Shown here: positions 1 to 9,720 of the stretch, piece after piece | Layout of the letters: each line of letters begins with the position of its first letter | How positions within the stretch are numbered: position 1 is the stretch's first letter | DNA from: Henricia sp. BOLD:AAB3569 | Taxonomy: Eukaryota > Echinodermata > Asteroidea > Spinulosida > Echinasteridae | Assembly (NCBI GenBank): GCA_037783545.1 | Contig: JBBELK010000818.1 | Span: 62,001 to 126,000 of the forward strand | Direction of reading: 5' to 3' | DNA length: 64,000 nucleotides | Translations under genes and position numbers: made by a program | Notes under the pieces: generated by a model | The model's database searches: none | The model's input: the letters and a program-made list of their open reading frames with translations, nothing else | Told to the model about the DNA's origin: nothing

Positions 1-297
1 AAAGTTTAGAAAAAACTGGGTTGAGGCTTCCTGACTGCTCTCACGCAAACCGTGGCTGTCTGTACACACCTCTTTGGGGTACTCCTGAGTTGTGCGCATG
101 CTCAGTCATTCGGACTGTCGTTAACGCACCGCAGTTTGGCTCGGCAATTTGGTCAAAGTGTGGTCCAAACGTCGGCAAATTTGGAGGTCGAAAAATGTTC
201 CGACGAACTTCAAATTTTGCATGCCCTAAACTCTCTATATTGCGCACTTGTCATAAAAAATTGACAGACTTTCGCCGGGAAATGGCAGAGAAATTTC
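1..297 (+). repeat. Reference monomer of the 297-bp satellite
   Basis: This is one full unit, phased from AAAGTTTAG. It contains several small symmetries: an inverted pair CTGAG/CTCAG at 85-89 and 101-105, enclosing TGCGCA and overlapping GCATGC; GTTTGG at 134-139 against CCAAAC at 165-170; and GTCG at 187-190 against CGAC at 201-204. Two near-identical direct copies, TCGGCAATTTGG (141-152) and TCGGCAAATTTGG (172-184), suggest that part of the monomer arose by an old internal duplication. Two A-rich tracts, one after GTCAT and one before CTGGG, are the sites where most one-base length changes occur elsewhere in the array. No promoter or RNA gene is recognisable in it. Confidence 0.9.
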
Positions 298-3200
298 AAA
301 GTTTAGAAAAAACTGGGTTGAGGCTTCCTGACTGCTCTCACGCAAACCGTGGCTGTCCGTACACACCTCTTTGGGGTACTCCTGAGTTGTGCGCATGCTC
401 AGTCATTCGGACTGTCGTTAACGCACCGCAGTTTGGCTCGGCAATTTGGTCAAAGTGTGGTCCAAACGTCGGCAAATTTGGAGGTCGAAAAATGTTCCGA
501 AGAACTTCAAATTTTGCATGCCCTAAACTCTCTATATTGCGCACTTGTCATAAAATATTGACAGACTTTCGCCGGGAAATGGCAGAGAAATTTCAAAGTT
601 TAGAAAAAACTGGGTTGAGGCTTCCTGACTGCTCTCACGCAAACCGTGGCTGTCTGTACACACCTCTTTGGGGTACTCCTGAGTTGTGCGCATGCTCAGT
701 CATTCGGACTGTCGTTAACGCACCGCAGTTTGGCTCGGCAATTTGGTCAAAGTGTGGTCCAAACGTCGGCAAATTTGGAGGTCGAAAAATGTTCCGACGA
801 ACTTCAAATTTTGCATGCCCTAAACTCTCTATATTGCGCACTTGTCATAAAAAATTGACAGACTTTCGCCGGGAAATGGCAGAGAAATTTCAAAGTTTAG
901 AAAAAACTGGGTTGAGGCTTCCTGACTGCTCTCACGCAAACCGTGGCTGTCCGTACACACCTCTTTGGGGTACTCCTGAGTTGTGCGCATGCTCAGTCAT
1001 TCGGACTGTCGTTAACGCACCGCAGTTTGGCTCGGCAATTTGGTCAAAGTGTGGTCCAAACGTCGGCAAATTTGGAGGTCGAAAAATGTTCCGACGAACT
1101 TCAAATTTTGCATGGCCTAAACTCTCTATATTGCGCACTTGTCATACAAAATTGACAGACTTTCGCCGGGAAATGGCAGAGAAATTTCAAAGTTTAGAAA
1201 AAACTGGGTTGAGGCTTCCTGACTGCTCTCACGCAAACCGTGGCTGTCTGTACACACCTCTTTGGGGTACTCCTGAGTTGTGCGCATGCTCAGTCATTCG
1301 GACTGTCGATAACGCACCGCAGTTTGGCTCGGCAATTTGGTCAAAGTGTGGTCCAAACGTCGGCAAATTTGGAGGTCGAAAAATGTTCCGACGAACTTCA
1401 AATTTTGCATGCCCTAAACTCTCTATATTGCGCACTTGTCATAAAAAATTGACAGACTTTCGCCGGGAAATGGCAGATAAATTTCAAAGTTTAGAAAAAA
1501 CTGGGTTGAGGCTTCCTGACTGCTCTCACGCAAACCGTGGCTGTCTGTACACACCTCTTTGGGGTACTCCTGAGTTGTGCGCATGCTCAGTCATTCGGAC
1601 TGTCGTTAACGCACCGCAGTTTGGCTCGGCAATTTGGTCAAAGTGTGGTCCAAACGTCGGCAAATTTGGAGGTCGAAAAATGTTCCGACGAACTTCAAAT
1701 TTTGCATGCCCTAAACTCTCTATATTGCGCACTTGTCATAAAAAATTGACAGACTTTCGCCGGGAAATGGCAGAGAAATTTCAAAGTTTAGAAAAAACTG
1801 GGTTGAGGCTTCCTGACTGCTCTCACGCAAACCGTGGCTGTCTGTACACACCTCTTTGGGGTACTCCTGAGTTGTGCGCATGCTCAGTCATTCGGACTGT
1901 CGTTAACGCACCGCAGTTTGGCTCGGCAATTTGGTCAAAGTGTGGTCCAAACGTCGGCAAATTTGGAGGTCGAAAAATGTTCCGACGAACTTCAAATTTT
2001 GCATGCCCTAAACTCTCTATATTGCGCACTTGTCATAAAAAATTGACAGACTTTCGCCGGGAAATGGCAGAGAAATTTCAAAGTTTAGAAAAAACTGGGT
2101 TGAGGCTTCCTGACTGCTCTCACGCAAACCGTGGCTGTCCGTACACACCTCTTTGGGGTACTCCTGAGTTGTGCGCATGCTCAGTCATTCGGACTGTCGT
2201 TAACGCACCGCAGTTTGGCTCGGCAATTTGGTCAAAGTGTGGTCCAAACGTCGGCAAATTTGGAGGTCGAAAAATGTTCCGACGAACTTCAAATTTTGCA
2301 TGCCCTAAACTCTCTATATTGCGCACTTGTCATAAAAAATTGACAGACTTTCGCCGGGAAATGGCAGAGAAATTTCAAAGTTTAGAAAAAACTGGGTTGA
2401 GGCTTCCTGACTGCTCTCACGCAAACCGTGGCTGTCTGTACACACCTCTTTGGGGTACTCCTGAGTTGTGCGCATGCTCAGTCATTCGGACTGTCGTTAA
2501 CGCACCGCAGTTTGGCTCGGCAATTTGGTCAAAGTGTGGTCCAAACGTCGGCAAATTTGGAGGTCGAAAAATGTTCCGACGAACTTCAAATTTTGCATGC
2601 CCTAAACTCTCTATATTGCGCACTTGTCATAAAAAATTGACAGACTTTCGCCGGGAAATGGCAGAGAAATTTCAAAGTTTAGAAAAAACTGGGTTGAGGC
2701 TTCCTGACTGCTCTCACGCAAACCGTGGCTGTCCGTACACACCTCTTTGGGGTACTCCTGAGTTGTGCGCATGCTCAGTCATTCGGACTGTCGTTAACGC
2801 ACCGCAGTTTGGCTCGGCAATTTGGTCAAAGTGTGGTCCAAACGTCGGCAAATTTGGAGGTCGAAAAATGTTCCGACGAACTTCAAATTTTGCATGCCCT
2901 AAACTCTCTATATTGCGCACTTGTCATAAAAAATTGACAGACTTTCGCCGGGAAATGGCAGAGAAATTTCAAAGTTTAGAAAAAACTGGGTTGAGGCTTC
3001 CTGACTGCTCTCACGCAAACCGTGGCTGTCTGTACACACCTCTTTGGGGTACTCCTGAGTTGTGCGCATGCTCAGTCATTCGGACTGTCGTTAACGCACC
3101 GCAGTTTGGCTCGGCAATTTGGTCAAAGTGTGGTCCAAACGTCGGCAAATTTGGAGGTCGAAAAATGTTCCGACGAACTTCAAATTTTGCATGCCCTAAA

Positions 3201-6200
3201 CTCTCTATATTGCGCACTTGTCATAAAAAATTGACAGACTTTCGCCGGGAAATGGCAGAGAAATTTCAAAGTTTAGAAAAAACTGGGTTGAGGCTTCCTG
3301 ACTGCTCTCACGCAAACCGTGGCTGTCCGTACACACCTCTTTGGGGTACTCCTGAGTTGTGCGCATGCTCAGTCATTCGGACTGTCGTTAACGCACCGCA
3401 GTTTGGCTCGGCAATTTGGTCAAAGTGTGGTCCAAACGTCGGCAAATTTGGAGGTCGAAAAATGTTCCGACGAACTTCAAATTTTGCATGCCCTAAACTC
3501 TCTATATTGCGCACTTGTCATAAAAAATTGACAGACTTTCGCCGGGAAATGGCAGAGAAATTTCAAAGTTTAGAAAAAACTGGGTTGAGGCTTCCTGACT
3601 GCTCTCACGCAAACCGTGGCTGTCCGTACACACCTCTTTGGGGTACTCCTGAGTTGTGCGCATGCTCAGTCATTCGGACTGTCGTTAACGCACCGCAGTT
3701 TGGCTCGGCAATTTGGTCAAAGTGTGGTCCAAACGTCGGCAAATTTGGAGGTCGAAAAATGTTCCGACGAACTTCAAATTTTGCATGCCCTAAACTCTCT
3801 ATATTGCGCACTTGTCATACAAAATTGACAGACTTTCGCCGGGAAATGGCAGAGAAATTTCAAAGTTTAGAAAAAACTGGGTTGAGGCTTCCTGACTGCT
3901 CTCACGCAAACCGTGGCTGTCTGTACACACCTCTTTGGGGTACTCCTGAGTTGTGCGCATGCTCAGTCATTCGGACTGTCGTTAACGCACCGCAGTTTGG
4001 CTCGGCAATTTGGTCAAAGTGTGGTCCAAACGTCGGCAAATTTGGAGGTCGAAAAATGTTCCGACGAACTTCAAATTTTGCATGCCCTAAACTCTCTATA
4101 TTGCGCACTTGTCATAAAAAATTGACAGACTTTCGCCGGGAAATGGCAGAGAAATTTCAAAGTTTAGAAAAAACTGGGTTGAGGCTTCCTGACTGCTCTC
4201 ACGCAAACCGTGGCTGTCTGTACACACCTCTTTGGGGTACTCCTGAGTTGTGCGCATGCTCAGTCATTCGGACTGTCGTTAACGCACCGCAGTTTGGCTC
4301 GGCAATTTGGTCAAAGTGTGGTCCAAACGTCGGCAAATTTGGAGGTCGAAAAATGTTCCGACGAACTTCAAATTTTGCATGCCCTAAACTCTCTATATTG
4401 CGCACTTGTCATAAAAAATTGACAGACTTTCGCCGGGAAATGGCAGAGAAATTTCAAAGTTTAGAAAAAACTGGGTTGAGGCTTCCTGACTGCTCTCACG
4501 CAAACCGTGGCTGTCCGTACACACCTCTTTGGGGTACTCCTGAGTTGTGCGCATGCTCAGTCATTCGGACTGTCGTTAACGCACCGCAGTTTGGCTCGGC
4601 AATTTGGTCAAAGTGTGGTCCAAACGTCGGCAAATTTGGAGGTCGAAAAATGTTCCGACGAACTTCAAATTTTGCATGCCCTAAACTCTCTATATTGCGC
4701 ACTTGTCATAAAAAATTGACAGACTTTCGCCGGGAAATGGCAGAGAAATTTCAAAGTTTAGAAAAAACTGGGTTGAGGCTTCCTGACTGCTCTCACGCAA
4801 ACCGTGGCTGTCTGTACACACCTCTTTGGGGTACTCCTGAGTTGTGCGCATGCTCAGTCATTCGGACTGTCGTTAACGCACCGCAGTTTGGCTCGGCAAT
4901 TTGGTCAAAGTGTGGTCCAAACGTCGGCAAATTTGGAGGTCGAAAAATGTTCCGACGAACTTCAAATTTTGCATGCCCTAAACTCTCTATATTGCGCACT
5001 TGTCATAAAAAATTGACAGACTTTCGCCGGGAAATGGCAGAGAAATTTCAAAGTTTAGAAAAAACTGGGTTGAGGCTTCCTGACTGCTCTCACGCAAACC
5101 GTGGCTGTCCGTACACACCTCTTTGGGGTACTCCTGAGTTGTGCGCATGCTCAGTCATTCGGACTGTCGTTAACGCACCGCAGTTTGGCTCGGCAATTTG
5201 GTCAAAGTGTGGTCCAAACGTCGGCAAATTTGGAGGTCGAAAAATGTTCCGACGAACTTCAAATTTTGCATGCCCTAAACTCTCTATATTGCGCACTTGT
5301 CATAAAAAATTGACAGACTTTCGCCGGGAAATGGCAGAGAAATTTCAAAGTTTAGAAAAAACTGGGTTGAGGCTTCCTGACTGCTCTCACGCAAACCGTG
5401 GCTGTCTGTACACACCTCTTTGGGGTACTCCTGAGTTGTGCGCATGCTCAGTCATTCGGACTGTCGTTAACGCACCGCAGTTTGGCTCGGCAATTTGGTC
5501 AAAGTGTGGTCCAAACGTCGGCAAATTTGGAGGTCGAAAAATGTTCCGACGAACTTCAAATTTTGCATGCCCTAAACTCTCTATATTGCGCACTTGTCAT
5601 AAAAAATTGACAGACTTTCGCCGGGAAATAGCAGAGAAATTTCAAAGTTTAGAAAAAACTGGGTTGAGGCTTCCTGACTGCTCTCACGCAAACCGTGGCT
5701 GTCTGTACACACCTCTTTGGGGTACTCCTGAGTTGTGCGCATGCTCAGTCATTCGGACTGTCGTTAACGCACCGCAGTTTGGCTCGGCAATTTGGTCAAA
5801 GTGTGGTCCAAACGTCGGCAAATTTGGAGGTCGAAAAATCTTCCGACGAACTTCAAATTTTGCATGCCCTAAACTCTCTATATTGCGCACTTGTCATAAA
5901 AAATTGACAGACTTTCGCCGGGAAATGGCAGAGAAATTTCAAAGTTTAGAAAAAACTGGGTTGAGGCTTCCTGACTGCTCTCACGCAAACCGTGGCTGTC
6001 CGTACACACCTCTTTGGGGTACTCCTGAGTTGTGCGCATGCTCAGTCATTCGGACTGTCGTTAACGCACCGCAGTTTGGCTCGGCAATTTGGTCAAAGTG
6101 TGGTCCAAACGTCGGCAAATTTGGAGGTCGAAAAATGTTCCGACGAACTTCAAATTTTGCATGCCCTAAACTCTCTATATTGCGCACTTGTCATAAAAAA

Positions 6201-9200
6201 TTGACAGACTTTCGCCGGGAAATGGCAGAGAAATTTCAAAGTTTAGAAAAAACTGGGTTGAGGCTTCCTGACTGCTCTCACGCAAACCGTGGCTGTCTGT
6301 ACACACCTCTTTGGGGTACTCCTGAGTTGTGCGCATGCTCAGTCATTCGGACTGTCGTTAACGCACCGCAGTTTGGCTCGGCAATTTGGTCAAAGTGTGG
6401 TCCAAACGTCGGCAAATTTGGAGGTCGAAAAATGTTCCGACGAACTTCAAATTTTGCATGCCCTAAACTCTCTATATTGCGCACTTGTCATAAAAAATGG
6501 ACAGACTTTCACCGGGAAATGGCAGAGAAATTTCAAAGTTTAGAAAAAACTGGGTTGAGGCTTCCTGACTGCTCTCACGCAAACCGTGGCTGTCCGTACA
6601 CACCTCTTTGGGGTACTCCTGAGTTGTGCGCATGCTCAGTCATTCGGACTGTCGTTAACGCACCGCAGTTTGGCTCGGCAATTTGGTCAAAGTGTGGTCC
6701 AAACGTCGGCAAATTTGGAGGTCGAAAAATGTTCCGACGAACTTCAAATTTTGCATGCCCTAAACTCTCTATATTGCGCACTTGTCATAAAAAATTGACA
6801 GACTTTCGCCGGGAAATGGCAGAGAAATTTCAAAGTTTAGAAGAAACTGGGTTGAGGCTTCCTGACTGCTCTCACGCAAACCGTGGCTGTCTGTACACAC
6901 CTCTTTGGGGTACTCCTGAGTTGTGCGCATGCTCAGTCATTCGGACTGTCGTTAACGCACCGCAGTTTGGCTCGGCAATTTGGTCAAAGTGTGGTCCAAA
7001 CGTCGGCAAATTTGGAGGTCGAAAAATGTTCCGACGAACTTCAAATTTTGCATGCCCTAAACTCTCTATATTGCGCACTTGTCATAAAAAATTGACAGAC
7101 TTTCGCCGGGAAATGGCAGAGAAATTTCAAAGTTTAGAAAAAACTGGGTTGAGGCTTCCTGACTGCTCTCACGCAAACCGTGGCTGTCTGTACACACCTC
7201 TTTGGGGTACTCCTGAGTTGTGCGCATGCTCAGTCATTCGGACTGTCGTTAACGCACCGCAGTTTGGCTCGGCAATTTGGTCAAAGTGTGGTCCAAACGT
7301 CGGCAAATTTGGAGGTCGAAAAATGTTCCGACGAACTTCAAATTTTGCATGCCCTAAACTCTCTATATTGCGCACTTGTCATAAAAAATGGACAGACTTT
7401 CACCGGGAAATGGCAGAGAAATTTCAAAGTTTAGAAAAAACTGGGTTGAGGCTTCCTGACTGCTCTCACGCAAACCGTGGCTGTCCGTACACACCTCTTT
7501 GGGGTACTCCTGAGTTGTGCGCATGCTCAGTCATTCGGACTGTCGTTAACGCACCGCAGTTTGGCTCGGCAATTTGGTCAAAGTGTGGTCCAAACGTCGG
7601 CAAATTTGGAGGTCGAAAAATGTTCCGACGAACTTCAAAGTTTGCATGCCCTAAACTCTCTATATTGCGCACTTGTCATAAAAAATTGACAGACTTTCGC
7701 CGGGAAATGGCAGAGAAATTTCAAAGTTTAGAAGAAACTGGGTTGAGGCTTCCTGACTGCTCTCACGCAAACCGTGGCTGTCTGTACACACCTCTTTGGG
7801 GTACTCCTGAGTTGTGCGCATGCTCAGTCATTCGGACTGTCGTTAACGCACCGCAGTTTGGCTCGGCAATTTGGTCAAAGTGTGGTCCAAACGTCGGCAA
7901 ATTTGGAGGTCGAAAAATGTTCCGACGAACTTCAAATTTTGCATGCCCTAAACTCTCTATATTGCGCACTTGTCATACAAAATTGACAGACTTTCGCCGG
8001 GAAATGGCAGAGAAATTTCAAAGTTTAGAAAAAACTGGGTTGAGGCTTCCTGACTGCTCTCACGCAAACCGTGGCTGTCTGTACACACCTCTTTGGGGTA
8101 CTCCTGAGTTGTGCGCATGCTCAGTCATTCGGACTGTCGTTAACGCACCGCAGTTTGGCTCGGCAATTTGGTCAAAGTGTGGTCCAAACGTCGGCAAATT
8201 TGGAGGTCGAAAAATGTTCCGACGAACTTCAAATTTTGCATGCCCTAAACTCTCTATATTGCGCACTTGTCATAAAAAATTGACAGACTTTCGCCGGGAA
8301 ATGGCAGAGAAATTTCAAAGTTTAGAAAAAACTGGGTTGAGGCTTCCTGACTGCTCTCACGCAAACCGTGGCTGTCTGTACACACCTCTTTGGGGTACTC
8401 CTGAGTTGTGCGCATGCTCAGTCATTCGGACTGTCGTTAACGCACCGCAGTTTGGCTCGGCAATTTGGTCAAAGTGTGGTCCAAACGTCGGCAAATTTGG
8501 AGGTCGAAAAATGTTCCGACGAACTTCAAATTTTGCATGCCCTAAACTCTCTATATTGCGCACTTGTCATAACAAATTGACAGACTTTCGCCAGGAAATG
8601 GCAGAGAAATTTCAAAGTTTAGAAAAAACTGGGTTGAGGCTTCCTGACTGCTCTCACGCAAACCGTGGCTGTCTGTACACACCTCTTTGGGGTACTCCTG
8701 AGTTGTGCGCATGCTCAGTCATTCGGACTGTCGTTAACGCACCGCAGTTTGGCTCGGCAATTTGGTCAAAGTGTGGTCCAAACGTCGGCAAATTTGGAGG
8801 TCGAAAAATGTTCCGACGAACTTCAAATTTTGCATGCCCTAAACTCTCTATATTGCGCACTTGTCATAAAAAATTGACAGACTTTCGCCGGGAAATGGCA
8901 GAGAAATGTCAAAGTTTAGAAAAAACTGGGTTGAGGCTTCCTGACTGCTCTCACGCAAACCGTGGCTGTCTGTACACACCTCTTTGGGGTACTCCTGAGT
9001 TGTGCGCATGCTCAGTCATTCGGACTGTCGTTAACGCACTGCAGTTTGGTTCGGCAATTTGGTCAAAGTGTGGTCCAAACGTCGGCAAATTTGGAGATCG
9101 AAAAATGTTCCGACGAACTTCAAATTTTGCATGCCCTAAATTCTCTATATTGCGCACTTGTCATAAAAAATTGACAGACTTTCGCCGGGAAATGGCAGAG

Positions 9201-9573
9201 AAATTTCAAAGTTTAGAAAAAACTGGGTTGAGGCTACCTGACTGCTCTCACGCAAACCGTGGCTGTCTGTACACACCTCTTTGGGGTACTCCTGAGTTGT
9301 GCGCATGCTCAGTCATTCGGACTGTCGTTAACGCACCGCAGTTTGGCTCGGCAATTTGGTCAAAGTGTGGTCCAAACGTCGGCAAATTTGGAGGTCGAAA
9401 AATGTTCCGACGAACTTCAAATTTTGCATGCCCTTAACTCTCTATATTGCGCACTTGTCATACAAAATTGACAGACTTTCGCCGGGAAATGGCAGAGAAA
9501 TTTCAAAGTTTAGAAAAAACTGGGTTGAGGCTTCCTGACTGCTCTCACGCAAACCGTGGCTGTCTGTACACAC
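1..9573 (+). repeat. 297-bp satellite array, block 1: length-invariant monomers with two alternating variants
   Basis: About 32 head-to-tail monomers lie here at exactly 297-bp spacing, with no length change across the block. Neighbouring copies differ at only a few bases. The main diagnostic site is CTGTCTG versus CTGTCCG, just before the TACACACC motif; the two forms alternate over much of the block. Other private variants include T-to-A at 1309, a TGGACAGACTTTCACC form near 6498 and 7389, and GAAGAAACTGGG near 6841 and 7732. The last two repeat at 891-bp spacing, so a three-monomer unit was duplicated here. One plus-strand frame stays open until the TAA at 9435-9437. Several of the variants change the encoded residue, so I do not treat that frame as a gene. 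The array continues beyond the left window edge. The repeat family is not one I can name. Confidence 0.97.
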
Positions 9574-9595
9574 CAGGGCTGCGTTCCAAACACGC
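9574..9595 (+). repeat. Left terminal inverted repeat of the fold-back element
   Basis: These 22 bases, beginning CAGGGCTGCGTTCC, are the exact reverse complement of 9699-9720. They mark the left end of the insert, directly after the satellite motif TACACAC. Confidence 0.92.
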
Positions 9596-9624
9596 AAACG
9601 TTGCCAACGTTCGCCACTGGTTAC

Positions 9625-9640
9625 AGTGCATTTGTGCACT
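9625..9640. repeat. Central perfect hairpin of the fold-back element
   Basis: AGTGCA and TGCACT pair over 6 bp around a TTTG loop at the centre of the insert. This is the apex of the predicted fold. Confidence 0.8.
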
Positions 9641-9698
9641 CGTCTATGAAAAGCCGGGTACCAGATCTTGGCGAACGATGAAAACGTTTGCAATGTTC

Positions 9699-9720
9699 GC
9701 GTGTTTGGAACGCAGCCCTG
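9699..9720 (-). repeat. Right terminal inverted repeat of the fold-back element
   Basis: This is a perfect 22-bp reverse-complement match to the left end, ending in CGCAGCCCTG. The satellite resumes immediately with TTTGGGGTAC. Confidence 0.92.

Larger units (their letters stand above)
9574..9720. mobile_element. 147-bp fold-back (MITE-like) DNA element inserted in the satellite
   Basis: This is a non-satellite insert with 22-bp perfect terminal inverted repeats starting CAGGGCTGCG. The pairing continues imperfectly inward: CGTTCGCC at 9608-9615 pairs with GGCGAACG at 9670-9677, CTGGT at 9617-9621 with ACCAG at 9660-9664, and a central hairpin AGTGCA/TGCACT has a 4-base loop (9625-9640). Almost the whole element can fold on itself. 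It has no coding capacity, so it would need a transposase from elsewhere. CAGGG-type ends are common in hAT elements, but no 8-bp target duplication is visible. The intact site reads ACAC-CTC-TTTGGGG, and about three bases (CTC) are missing at the insertion. Assignment to a superfamily is therefore tentative. It occurs once in the window. Confidence 0.85.

Noticed and set aside
41..247. Recurrent 68-codon minus-strand and 70-codon plus-strand ORFs, one per monomer
   Set aside because: They overlap each other in alternative frames of the same repeat and show no sign of selection, such as silent-site bias or a conserved start context.
270..290. CENP-B-box-like motif around TTTCGCCGGGAAATGG
   Set aside because: The TTCG and CGGG elements are present but overlap and are too close together to fit the known box spacing on either strand.
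21..9437. A 3138-codon plus-strand ORF and its shorter relatives through the array
   Set aside because: It is a direct result of a 297-bp repeat with one stop-free frame. Monomer variants are mainly residue-changing, indels break the frame in later blocks, and no start context, introns or domain is recognisable.
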